DNA of 64,000 bases, from positions 22,128,858-22,192,857 of the forward strand of contig OX387190.1 of NCBI GenBank assembly GCA_947561395.2, given 5' to 3'. Of the stretch, positions 33,370 through 44,730 are shown piece by piece. Position 1 is the stretch's first letter, and each line of letters opens with the position of its first letter. This DNA is from Buxus sempervirens. Lineage: Eukaryota > Streptophyta > Magnoliopsida > Buxales > Buxaceae. The notes beneath the pieces were generated by a model. That model was not told where the DNA came from, ran no database searches, and saw only the letters and a list, made by a program, of their open reading frames with translations. The position numbers and the translations under genes were made by a program.

Positions 33370-36147
33370 ATGGCTAGGAGTTGTTCCTGTGTTCGAGAGG
33401 AGGCTGACCTTGCTGATCAGCCCTCCACTTTGTGGGCTCGGATAGAGGTGAGCTCTAGTGCTACCCTGTCGGAGCCGCTGGATGATTCCAGAGAGAGTTC
33501 CGAAGAGGGCTCTACTGAGGTAGGCCTTCAAATTCTTTTTTCTTTTCTTTTCTTGCTTCCCTTGAAACCGACCCCGCTTATTCATTTCTGCTTTTAGCCT
33601 GTTGTTGCTCCTGCTCGAGGTTGCGGTAGAGGCCGAGAGAGAGGCGGAGGCAGAGTTAGATAGAGGGTCCGAGCCAGAGAGAGGGGCCGGAGCTTCAGGC
33701 CAGGAGGGTGTTACTGCAGCTTGCCGCATAGGGATCTCCGTGGAGTTGAGAGCGTCTGTTCATGATACAGAGCTCCTTAGTGGCTTGGACAGCCACCCTT
33801 CTATGTGCATCCGCGCCGATGTTCCTCTTCCATATCCTCCTTCCTATCTACGAGGTAGTTGGGGGAGATTCAGTGAGTTGGCGCAGACGCTTTCTCCGGC
33901 ACTCAGGCGTGAGTTCGATAGGTGCCGCTTGGATTATTTTCTCAGTATTCCCACATTTCGAGCTGACCGCCCCCTTATTTTTGCCATGATGGAGTGATAT
34001 TTTCCGGAAACGCAGTCCTTTCATCCGCCGGACGTGGAGCTTGGGATCCGTCCCTCTGATTTTGTCATGATCACCGGCATTCCTCTGGTGGGGTGGACTA
34101 TCGTGTTGGATCGACCTTCAGCGGCCTTCTCTTGGGATACCAGGACTTGCCTGACACTGCTTGGGAAGGGCGGAGCGGTCGTATTTCCATCAGCTGGCTG
34201 CAAGAGAGCCTCACCCGACACTTTGAGGGGAGACATGCGACCATCATCGGGGAGGACGCAGCTTTTGCGCCTATATTCCAGCATGTATTCTTGCTGATGC
34301 TCGGGAGTTGCTGCTTCCAGGAGGACACGACTAGTGTTAGTCCTCTCTTTTTGGATGCTCTGAGAGATCTCCACCAGACCCGACAGTTAGCATGGGGTCG
34401 ACTTATATATGGGACTATCTTGGCTGGATTATGCCGAGTAGTTCGAGGCTTGGCCTCTCTGAGGAGTGACGGAGTTAGTTGCCGGTTCTTCTGGCAGATC
34501 CTGCAGGTACTGAATTCATCTGCCTTGTCTTATTCCCTAGGCTTTATCTTCTTTATCCTTGACTGATTTCTCTTTTGCCAGGTATTCATGTACACTTACA
34601 TGACTTACTTCCGCCCGTCCCCGGTGCCTGATGTTGCGGAGTTCCCTGTTGCCCTACGGTGGTCCGCCCAGGTCGGAGATGCAGACAGGAGTCAGCCTCG
34701 TATTGCTTGGGTTCACTTGGATCGTGCCCGTCGATCCGATGTAAAATTCTTTGCCCCTTTCTCTTTTATCTCTTTTCCTATACCTTGTTTGTATCTGACC
34801 ATATTTTTATTCTTTGCAGCTCCTCCTGGCACGCTTCAATGATGTAGATATTGGGGTTGCCTGTGAGATAATAGTACAGGATGCTTTTGACCGAGACCTC
34901 CAATGCCAGCCCTACCAGTGCTTCCTTGGGAGGCTTGGTAGGGTGATGTATCTAGGAGAGCGCCTGTACTATCAGCACACAGGTGTACCTCGCATTCCAG
35001 TTCCTCCTCCTCCTGTAGGTCCCAACACTCTCCTGTCCGGTTTTGATATTGATCAGTATCAAGATGCTGAGGGGCTTACGGTAGCCGAGGATTACAATGA
35101 GTGGATCAGAAGGGTGTCCATTGGGTGCCTGATGGATCGACCTACTCGTGCTGGAGTGACAGAGATTAGTGGGATCTACATCCGAGTACATGATGACACT
35201 GTAAGTTTTATGATCTTCATCTTTCATCTAATTTCCTTCAATTTTGTATTTGTGACTCTAATCCCTTTCTTGTTGACAGGTAGAGGAGTTGAATGCTCTT
35301 CGGGACCGGTTCCAGAGTCAACGGGCCGTTGTGGATGATTTGATTGCTGAGCATGATGCTGTTGTGGCCCAGCAAGATACCCGGATCAGGGAGCTGGAGG
35401 CTTTGGTGGCCGAGCTTAGGGCTAGATTGGTATCTGGTTCTTTACACTTTCATTTCTATGTTTCCCTGCTGTTTTGATATGGATTGTTTGACTTTTGCAG
35501 GATCCGGTCCTAGATCATGGTGTTGCCTTCGGGCCAGATCTTCCTGTTCCTGATCCATCTCCGGTTCGGGCTGCTAATCCCGAGGACACCCCAGCTGCTA
35601 ACCCGGTTGTAGCTGCTGCTGTAGTTGATCCCGTGGGCCCCTCATCTCCAGTGATGGCTCTTGAGCTGGAGGACATTCCGGCTATTGACCCGATTGTTCC
35701 GAATTCCCCAGTTCCTGTTGCAGACATCCCTGGTAAGTTTTCTTTAGTTTGACCTCCTTGGTTCATTTCGATACTTCAATTTCTGACTTTATTTCCATTG
35801 ACCCAACTATTTCTGTTCCTGGTCCTTCTTCTGCTATTGCCGACCCTTCTGGAGCTGCGGGAGTCGAGACTGTTGCGGTCGAGGACCCGGTTGAGCCTGA
35901 GGCGGCTAGCCTGCCAGTCAAGCCTATTCCTGCCGAGCCAGAGGCTTCTTCTGATTCTGTTCCTGTCCCTTCCCTCGACACATCAGACTACTACCTGGAG
36001 TATCAACTTCAGTCCTTCGTGGGCCAGAGACCACGCTACATGGCCAAGCGCCTTCTGGCATATTATAGGCGCCGACCATCTCGAGGTAGAGGCCGCAGAG
36101 GAGCACGGGGTAGAGGACGTAGGGGTGATCCTGCACAGGAGCAGTAG
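33370..36147 (+). pseudogene. Antisense gene Y, Element 3: six-exon gene with RG-rich tail
   Basis: Predicted exons are 33370-33519, 33598-34506, 34582-34740, 34820-35200, 35280-35429 and 35501 to 36147, the last with a possible small intron or frameshift near 35731. Exons 1, 3, 4 and 5 have lengths divisible by three. Matches to the Element 1 copy include MAR at the start, PPDVELGIRPSDFVMITGI, QEDTTSVSPLFLDALRDL, YFRPSPVPDV, YLGERLYYQHTGVPRIPVPP, a coiled coil in exon 5 (RDRFQSQRAVVDDLIAEHDA) and a tail ending RGRGRRGARGRGRRGDPAQEQ-like, rich in RG. Exon 2 has frameshifts and stops. The function is unknown; RG-rich ends suggest RNA binding. Confidence 0.72.
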
Positions 36148-36345
36148 ATTAGGATTTCTATTTTTTTACATTATCATTGAACAAACGAGACTTGCATAGA
36201 TATGAAAAAAACTTTTTTATTCATTCTCTCTTGTGCTGCTCTCTTTTCTTTTCATTTTTATGCAATTTAGACCTGTATATAGGTGAAACAGGTAAAAAAT
36301 TCGGATTTTTCTCCCTTTTCTTTTTTTTTTTTGCCTTTTTTCTTT

Positions 36346-36487
36346 GTATCCGGCATATCAGATCGGATACATTGATATTTTTTTGTATCCGACAAGTTAT
36401 ATCGAATACACACAAATTTACTGGTATCCGATATTTTGCATCGGATATGAAGGGAGTCTTTTGTATCCGATCTGATATATCAAATAC
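36346..36487. repeat. Palindrome array, 39-bp class, upstream of gene X of Element 3
   Basis: Four 25-nt palindromes start at 36346, 36385, 36424 and 36463, exactly 39 bp apart. The spacers and centres differ from those of the LTR arrays, but arm sequence, unit length, period and copy number are the same. It sits between the end of gene Y (36147) and the TATA box of gene X. Confidence 0.94.
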
Positions 36488-36499
36488 ATTAAAATATGC

Positions 36500-36507
36500 T
36501 ATAAATA
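36500..36507 (+). promoter_or_regulatory. TATA box of gene X, Element 3
   Basis: TATAAATA lies 13 bp after the palindrome array and 117 bp before the gene X ATG at 36617. Confidence 0.7.
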
Positions 36508-36616
36508 TGATTGGCCGCAGGATTTGAGTCGTTTTTACGACTTTTTGAGTTTAGAAAACCCTTTTTTCGCTTTTTTCTTCCTCCCATTGATTCTTAGCAT
36601 GCTCCCATCATCTCCA

Positions 36617-38304
36617 ATGGCTTTCAGATCATCTTCTGCCCCACCATTGTTTGTCCACGCAGCCTCCCCTGCAAAACAACCTTTTAGAGCAAAACCCCAT
36701 AATCTCACTAAGTACAACCCTGTAGATTCCTTCTACACTAGGTGGGTCAACTCTATGACCCTTGATGAAGAGATTAGGTGGGATTCTATTCATCTAGGCC
36801 ACACCTTGCTCATCCCTTCCATCCCGTTCAAGTGGGAAATTATTGATGCCATGATTGGGCATTGGGTTCCTGATTTGAACCTTTTTCGTTTTGGAGACAA
36901 TGAGAGGACTCCAACCATTGAGGAGGTTGAAACCATCCTGGGCCTGAGGTTTACAGAGAAAATAGTGAACCCATCCCCTAGGCCTAGCTATAAGAAAGAG
37001 GCTTCTACTTTTCTGGGCATAGGGAAGAAGGATTTAGGGGATTCTGACATCCTTTTGACTTTATCCAAGTCTTTTTTGACTAAGAAGCTCTTGAGGGGGG
37101 AAAATAAGGAAGCTAGGTTCAATGCCCTGACCCTGATAGTGGTCAACCAATTGCTTTTTCCGCGGGATGACGATGAGGTCGACTTGGCCCTCATCCCAGT
37201 TATATGCCAGGTTAGGGAGCGGGAGAGATTGGCCCCTATGATTTTGGCAGGGATGTACCAGGCTTTTACTGATTGTTATTACAGGAAGAAAAAGCGCTTC
37301 CTGTCATGTGCCCCTATCCTGCAGGTAAAATTCCTCTCTCTTTTCTTTTTTTTTTTTTTTTTGCCTTTTTTTTCTTTACAATATATTGAAATATCTCTAC
37401 TCTTCTGCAGCTTTGGTTACTTGACCACTTGAGTCAAATTGAGGAGATCAATCGACACTTCTTTCCAAGCTTGAAGGTTCCAATCTTGATGAGCAACCGG
37501 GGGTGCCCTAATATCCCAGGAGGCAGACAGGGTTGGTTTGCTTTTTTGGCTACTCTTCAGGACGATCAAGTGAGGTGGCCTGGCACTTATCAACCCAATG
37601 CAGAGACAGTGATCAGTTTCAGAGACAAGAACTTTTTGGTTCTGGCTGGCTTGAGTCATGCTGTGTTTTATTTCCCCTTGTGGGTTCTTCGGCAGTTCAG
37701 AGCGACCCAGGGGATTATAATCCCAAGTGGATACGAGGATCATCTTGGGCCACTTTCACCAACCACCAGGAAGTTGAATGCTTGGTTGATGAGGGAGTGG
37801 TCCTATGTTCGTTTCATGTAGAGCCCAGTCTTCTCAGAGTCCCATGTGAAGGACTACCTCTTCTGGATCAAGGAGCAGATTCAGAGTCAGGCCCCAGTAC
37901 CCGAGGATCCTCTTGCAGTTTTGGCTCCCACTTATGAGGACCTCCTGGAGACTGAGAGAACCTCTCACAAGCGACTTCAGCAGATATGGGTATGAGAGGC
38001 CCGAGAGCTTAGGATACGAGGCTTTGATTTGGAGAGGCAACTTGAAGAGCAGGTATTCCGCCGTCTTGCTATGGAAAAGCAACTTGAGGAGCAGCGGCAG
38101 GCTCGCCGCTTTGAAGTCCGAGTGCTATGGCAGAAGCACTAGGATGCTTTAGCCAACCTTAGAGGCATGAGGATCAGGCAGGCCCTTTCAGATGAGGTCA
38201 TTTCCTTCTTGAGTGATCCTGTTGCAGAGGGGGCTCCTGGGGTTATCGTAGCTCAGGCAGCTCGGATTCGGAAGCTTGAGGAGCGGCTAGGGGACAGAGA
38301 CTAG
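36617..38304 (+). pseudogene. Antisense gene X, Element 3: DUF7745-like protein with coiled coil
   Basis: Exon 1 is 36617-37324 and exon 2 is 37411-38304, split by an 86-bp phase-0 intron with a long T tract before TTCTGCAG. The ATG at 36617 is chosen because it aligns with the Element 1 start. Conserved parts are WDSIHLGHTLLIPSIPFKWE, TPTIEEVETILGLRF and FNALTLIVVNQLLFP in exon 1, then SNRGCPNIPGGRQGWFAFL and a C-terminal coiled coil (RQLEEQVFRRLAMEKQLEEQ). The first domain looks like the plant DUF7745 family, from memory. Stops at 37819-37821, 37993-37995 and 38140-38142 break exon 2; the second and third are single C-to-T steps from the Element 1 codons. Confidence 0.82.
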
Positions 38305-39266
38305 CCTTCTTTCCTGCACATTTTTTTTCTTTTTTTTTCATACCTTTGTACGAAAGCAAACTCCAATAGTGGAAAGACAAAGGATTTAATTCAAAAATAA
38401 AATTTTTTATATTATTGGCCTCAGAATGCTCAGATGCTTGTAAAAACAAAGGTTTTATGAAAAGTATTTGATTTCTCATCACTGGCCAAAGTATAGTTTT
38501 TCTCTTTATTATTTTTTTTATTTTTTGAAATTTGGTCCATATACTTAATCACCCATAATTAAAGGAATTAAAACCAGGTTAAATAATGAAAAGGGTAATC
38601 CAAACAATAAGGAGGGATCAAATCTGTCTATATTAGGAACTTTAGAGTCATACCCAAATGACTTTTCCTCCATGTCCAACCCCATTATTCCCAATCTGCT
38701 CGGTCTCAGTACTCGTGCTGATTTCTTTTCAAGCTTGGGTCACATGATCAACTCAACCATTGATTTTTTTGTCCTTTTTTTTTTTTTTGCCAATGTTGCC
38801 CCTAGCGCCAGTTACGGTTTTCACTAAGGCCGACTTTTGCATTCCATCATCACCAATCTTACTCTGAAATTTGAATGAACACTCTAAGATCACCGAGGGC
38901 TTAGAAATAGGATGAAACAAAGGCTAGACTTGGTTTATGAAAGAAAAGGTATTTAAAGGCTCAAAAATTTTCAAATGTGGAAATAGGTCGACCGGACTTA
39001 TAGTCATGATGAATTTTGCCCATTTCCCCAAAATGTATCCTTTTCATTTCTTTTCACACTTGGCTTTCATTTGCCATTTTTCTTTGCTTTTTCTCTCTTT
39101 TTTTTTTCCTTTATTTTTGCCCCAATTGGTCTTGCCCCAGTATAAGACTGTAAATCCGGTTTAGGTTGATCAAAGAAATGAACCGGCTCAACTTGGCTAG
39201 ACTAGGGATTAAAATTTGAGGGAAATAAAGAAAAATGGCCTCCGATCATTTCCTAGTAATATTCAA
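38305..39266. other. Non-coding junction between gene X and integrase, Element 3
   Basis: Two units converge here, as at 18075-19012. The block 38350-38500 matches the 3' flank of Element 1 gene X in inverted orientation. The right part (39100-39180) matches the sequence after Element 1 integrase, including 'cttgccccagtataagactg'. No gene is supported. Confidence 0.65.
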
Positions 39267-40680
39267 TCAAGGAAAATACCTTTTTACCGCATCAGAGTTA
39301 ATTAATTCAGGAAAATCTGTCCCATCCATTTCTGTTAAGATGAGTGCACCCCCTGACAAGACCTTTTTGACGACATAAGGCCCTTCCCAATTTGGCTTGA
39401 ACTTGCCACAAGGATCTTCCAAAAATGGTAAGATTTTCTTTAGCACCAAGTTTCCTTCTTGGAAAGTTCTGAGCTTCACCTTCTTATTGTAAGGCCGGGC
39501 CATTCTCTTCTGGTACAACTGGCCATGACAAAGCGCCTTCAAACGCTTTTCTTCTATCAAATTGAGTTGATCATGTCTTGACTGTATCCATTTAGCTTCT
39601 TCTAATTCAACTTCCATGAGCACTCTAAGTGATGGGATTTCTACTTCCACTGGCAAAACTGCTTCCATCCCATGGACTAGGGAATACGGGGTTGCCCCAG
39701 TTGAAGTCCGGATTGAGGTTCTGTTGGCATGTAGAGCAAGTGGAAGCATTTCATGCCAATCTGTAACTCATAACCATTTTCTGAATGATTTTCTTTATAT
39801 TCTTGTTTGCTGCTTCTACTGCCCCATTCATCTTTGGCCTGTATGGAGCCAACTTGTGGTGGGTGATCTGAAACTGCTCACATAACTTCTTCATATCCTT
39901 GTTCTTAATATTTGAAGCGTTGTCTGACACTATGGCACTTGGCAGTCCATAGCGACAAATGATGTTGTGCTTCAAAAATTTAAGAACATGGCTACTTGTG
40001 ATATTCGCATATGAAGCCTTTTCTACCCACTTGGTGAAATAGTCGATTGCCACCAAGATAAATCTGTGCCCGTTCGTTGTCTTAGGGGAAATCATGCCAA
40101 TGACATCTATGCCCCACATGGAGAAAGGCCATGGTGATGTCATGTTGTGCAACTCACTTGGGGGTGCATGCTTGTCATCTGCATATATTTGGCATTGATG
40201 ACACCTCTTGACATGTACACAGCAATCGTGCTCCATTGTCGACCAATAGTATCTCAATCGCAGGATCTTCTTTGCAAGCATGTGTCCGTTCATATCGGGT
40301 CCATAGACTCCTCCATGTACAGTCTCAATCAACCTTTATGACTCAGCCTTAGCAACACACCTGAGCAGAATGTCATTATATGATCTCTTGTACAAATGTC
40401 CACCACTTAGTAGGAATTGACCAGCTAATCTCTGTATTGTCCTTTTCTCAGTAGAAGTGGCATTTTTGGCAAACTACGATCGTTCAAGAAATTTTTTACG
40501 TCTTGAAACCATGGTGTTTCCTCTTTTGGTGCTCCCTCTAGAACAAGACAATAAGCCGGTTCATCTCTGACCTCAATTTCCAGTGGCTTGATGTCTACCC
40601 CTTTCTGGCATGCTGACCATCGAAGCCAATGTTGTTAGAGCATCCGCAAACTGATTCTTGGCCCTTGGCATATAGTTGAA
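39267..40680 (-). pseudogene. Integrase of Element 3
   Basis: On the minus strand the HHCC domain (HGGVYGPDMNGHMLAKK ... CHQCQ), the DDE core with WGIDVIGMISPKTTNGHRF, SDNASN and NGAVEAANKNIKK, and the C-terminal FKPNWEGPYVVKKVLS are all visible, ending at the TGA at 39269-39267. A frameshift lies near 39750 and the part above 40340 is degraded by stops. It is about 90 percent identical to Element 1 integrase by eye. Confidence 0.9.
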
Positions 40681-42680
40681 GGAAATTCAAGTGAATTTAG
40701 TGCTCATTTCTTCCAAATACTGGTGATAGGAGATCAGTTTGTGATCCTTGGTTTTCCATTCACCAGTTGTTTGGAAGATGATAAGACTCGAATCTCCGTA
40801 TACGTCAAGTTCCTCCACTTCATGATCTATGGCGGCTTGCAATCCAATTATGCATGCTTCATACTCCGCGATATTATTGGTGCACTGGAATCTTAACTTC
40901 ACTGCGATCGGGATGTGTGAACCATCTGGTTTGACCAAGACTACCCCAATTCCATTTCCATTCATGTTGGCGGCCCCATTGAAGAACATCTACCAAGAAC
41001 TTTCACATTCCTCTTCTTTAGTAAACAGAATTGCCTCATCAGGAAAGTTGGTCTTCAAAGGTTGGTATTCTGGTAAAGGATGTGCAGCCAGGTGATCAGC
41101 AATGGCTTGACCCTTAATCACCTTCTGAGTGATGTACGTGAGGTCAAACTTGGATAGTAGCAGTTGCCACTTTGCTGTTCTGCCAGTTAGTGCCGGGTTC
41201 TCAAATAAATACTTTAGAGGGTCCATCCGGGATATCAATAATGTGGAGTGACTAAGGAAGTAATGCCTTTGCCTCTGAGTTGCCCACACTAGAGCACAAC
41301 AAGTCTTTTCCAACGATGAGTACTTGGCTTCATATTCTGTGAATTTTTTACTCAGATAGTAAATTGCCCTTTCTTTTTTACCAGTCTCATCATGCTGCCC
41401 CAAGACACATCCCATCGATGTTTCCAACACTGACAAGTACAGGATCAATGGTCTTCCTGGAGTTGGTGGCACTAGCACAGGTGGATTCAGTAAATACTTC
41501 TTTATTGTATCAAAGGCCTGCTGGCAATCCTCATTCCAGATCGTCAGGTTATCCTTTCTCAAAAGCTTGAAAATTGGTTCACAGATAGCAGTGAGTTGTG
41601 CTATGAACCGGCTTATGTACTGAATTCTTCCAAGAAAACCCCTAACCTCCTTCTCTGTTCTGGGTGATGGCATCTCAATAATTGCCTTTGCTTTAGCCGG
41701 GTCGATTTCAATTCCTCTTCGGCTCACAATAAATCCCAACAACTTTCCTGATGTAGCCCCAAAGATGCATTTAGCCGGGTTAAGCCGTAGACTATACTTC
41801 CTGAGTCGGTCAAACACTTTCTTCACATTGATCAAGTGGTCCTCTTCTTTGCATGATTTGACAATCATATCGTCCACATAGACCTCCATCTCCTTGTGGA
41901 TCATGTCATGGAATAGTGCTGTCATGGTCCGCTGGTAAGTTGCCCCAGCATTCTTGAGCCTGAATGGCATGACTGTATAGTGGAAGGTACCCCAAGGTGT
42001 GATGAACGCTATTTTCTCTTGATCTTCCTTAGCCATCTTGATTTGATTGTATCCTGAGAAACCATCCATGAACGAAAATAGGCTATGCACCGCAGTATTA
42101 TCGACCAAGATGTCGATGTGTGGAAGTGGAAAATCATCCTTTGGGCTTGCCTTGTTCAGATCTCTGTAGTCCACACACATTCTGACTTTCCCGTCCTTCT
42201 TTGGTACTGGCACTATGTTTGCGAGCCACTCGGGGTATGTGGAGACTGCCAAAAATCCTGCCTGAAATTGTTTGACCACTTCGTCCTTGACCTTCAAGGT
42301 CCATTCAGGTTTCAATCTTCTCAGCTTCTGCTTAATTGGCTTAACCCCTGGCAAAATTGGTAACTTGTGCACCACCATGTCAGTGTCCAACCCCAGCATG
42401 TCCCGATACGACCAAGCAAATACATCTTTGTAGTTTGCCAAGAACCGTGTCATTTCATCACGCTGCACATTAGACAGGCATGCCCCGATTTTCACTATTT
42501 TTGGGTCATCTTTGGTCCCAAGATTTATTGAGATGGTCTCCTCAATATTAGGTTGGACCCCCTTTTCAGGACATTCCAATTGATGTTCAATTTCTTTTGG
42601 AACGACTTCTTCCGACCTCGGTCTCTTCTTCGATCCCCATGAGGTCAAAGTCGAGCTCAAGGTCGAAGTCATATTCAACC
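40681..42680 (-). pseudogene. pol: Reverse transcriptase and both RNase H domains, Element 3
   Basis: A long open frame from 42678 to 40990 carries KDGKVRMCVDYRDLNKASPK, the catalytic YVDD in EVYVDDMIVKS and the first RNase H. A TAG near 40990 then separates it from the archaeal-type RNase H (MFFNGAANMNGNGIGVVLV, to about 40687), after which the frame is lost. This is the best preserved pol piece of the window. It is about 93 percent identical at the protein level to Element 1, by eye. Confidence 0.93.
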
Positions 42681-43690
42681 TGGTCTAATTCAGTTTGCTT
42701 ATATGGTTCATAAGTGGTTTGGACCTTTTTGAAAAGATTAAATTTCCTAGAAAAAATAGAAAAATCTTTTTGGGTTTTTTGTGAGCCTTCTAAACATGAT
42801 TCCCCTGAAGACAAAGGCTCATTAGGACCTTCAGGGAAATGGCATTCCACTAATGGAGTTTTTTTTTGGAAGCCGCGTCAGTTTGCCAAACAAACGCTGC
42901 TTCAAAGGTAAGGGGAGTTTCCTCCCAATTATTTAAAAAAAGTTTTTCAGGAGCGGGGGAAATAGGGAAAGCCTGCTCCTCAAACCCAGAATCCGATGCC
43001 ATCATCACCGGATGAGTTGCACTGCCCTTTTCTGCTGTGGGGCCCAATCCAGATATGACATCATCTGGAATCTTCACTGCTGCCCAATCAATGAATGGCA
43101 GCTCCTCATTATCACCAGTCCTTTCGCCCTCAGTCATGGCGAAGAAAGCCCCAACCTCTTCGGAAAAGTCCGCCTGCTGCTCTGACTGTGGCCCAGGCCC
43201 GCCAACTATTTCAAGTATAGGATATGGGTTATAGGGTTGTAGGGTTGGAATAGAAGGCCTTTGGAATGGGTTGATGTTGCGGTATGGAGGCTTGGACTGA
43301 TCCATGGGAGGAGATAGTTGGATTATATATGAGGGTTTAGGAAAACTTTCCCTTAAGTGGGGGACTTTTCCTTTGCTTCTCTTCTCCCCTTCGTCCTGCT
43401 TCATCCTTCTCCAGCCTCTGGGTTTAAATCCCAACCCTACTTTAGGGATCAGCTTCTTGGCCCTGATTGGCTCCACCATCCCTTGCAAATTTATTCCCAG
43501 GCCTTTCCCCAGGTGAAAGTGGTATTTTTCCATCACTTTCTTCACCATTTTCTCAGCAGTAGTCCCTTTTCTTTCTTTTTTCTCACACCCCCCAGGTATG
43601 AAATTGACCGTCTCAAACTGAAACGAGTGGAACCCAATCTTGTCAACAGTCAAATCCACATTTATAAAGGGTACATCAGGCGACACAATG
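42681..43690 (-). pseudogene. G-patch linker of Element 3
   Basis: It begins at the deletion junction near 43690 with VPFINVDLTVDKIGFHSFQF. The G-patch-like part is HLGKGLGINLQGMVEP ... VGLGFKP. A Pro-rich and an acidic part follow, ending with the segment before reverse transcriptase. Only about 60 percent of residues match Element 1 here, against over 90 percent in the gag piece immediately upstream of the junction. That change of similarity is the evidence that this part belongs to Element 3. Confidence 0.8.
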
Positions 43691-44548
43691 GGAAATCATT
43701 TCCTGCTCCAATATGGGTGGCCTAACCTGGGAGGCCGTCTCCCTCCATCTCTTGGCATACTGCCTCACCGATTCGTCTCTAGCCTTACTCATCCTCATTA
43801 CATCGTACCTGTCTGGCACGATTTCTGAATTAAACCGGTACTGAGCTAGGAAGGCATCTACTAGGTCCTTCCATCTTCTAATCTTTCCATGGTCTAAAGT
43901 GGCAAACCATCTCAACGCAGTTCCAGTTAAGCTCCTTTGGAAGAGCTGAATCAAGACGCCCTCATCCCTACCGAACTGGCATAGGGCACCGCAGTACAAC
44001 TTCAGATGGCTCATGGGGCAACCAGTGCCATCATATTTGTCTAGGTCTGGGCACTTGAACTTAGCTGGCAGGTTAACATTAGGGTACAGGCATAAGTCCT
44101 CAAAGTTGGTGCCCTCGAAGTTGTTCACTCCTTTTACTTCCCTCAGTTCGTCTTGGATCATTTCCAGTCTCTGCATAAACTTTCTTTGAACTTCTTCCCT
44201 CATCCTTTCCTTTTCCTTCGCTTTGCCCGATTCCATTGTCTCATCCCTGATCAGTATAGGTTCAGGTGTGGGTTGTGGGTTCATAAACGGGTTCAGGAAT
44301 AGGTTGAACTGGAGGTGGAATATTGATTTGGGGTGGAGGTGCTGGGTTGGAAGTGGATGCTTGATTTTGGGCTTGCACTTGTTGGGCCTGCACCGACAGG
44401 ATGTTTTCTAGCATTCGGGCCAGTCCTGCCACTTGCTCCTATAGCAAGACAATATCTGGGTGAGGAGCATCAGCTTCAGTCTCAATGGGATTCATGGCGC
44501 GAGCTTTTGATCTGGTTACAGGAGCTATGATTGCAAGTGTATTGGTAC
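43691..44548 (-). pseudogene. gag: gag of Element 2, truncated
   Basis: The predicted acceptor CACCAG|GTAC is at 44549/44548 and the ATG is at 44495. The frame runs MNPIETEADAPHPDIVLL and then meets a TAG at 44441-44439 where Element 1 has CAG. The capsid part continues in frame from about 44284 (YDGTGCPMSHLKLYCGALC, YAKRWRETASQVRPP) and stops at the junction near 43690. It lacks the second half of the capsid region and the zinc knuckle. Confidence 0.88.
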
Positions 44549-44730
44549 CTGGTGAAAAATAAAGAGAACATATCAGTGCCAATTTAATCTCATTCACATG
44601 CCTATGAATGCCTTTGTGTAAGCTGGGTGAACATGAGTTTGGATTTGTTTCTTTATTTGCTTCTTTTTTTTTTTTAGAATTTTTGGAATATTCTAGGGCT
44701 TCCAACAGGTCCCACGAAAATAGAAAAGGA

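Noticed and set aside
36524-36616. An upstream in-frame extension of gene X in Element 3
   Set aside because: The extension does not align with the Element 1 gene, which starts at the ATG equivalent to 36617, and it is hydrophobic low-complexity sequence.
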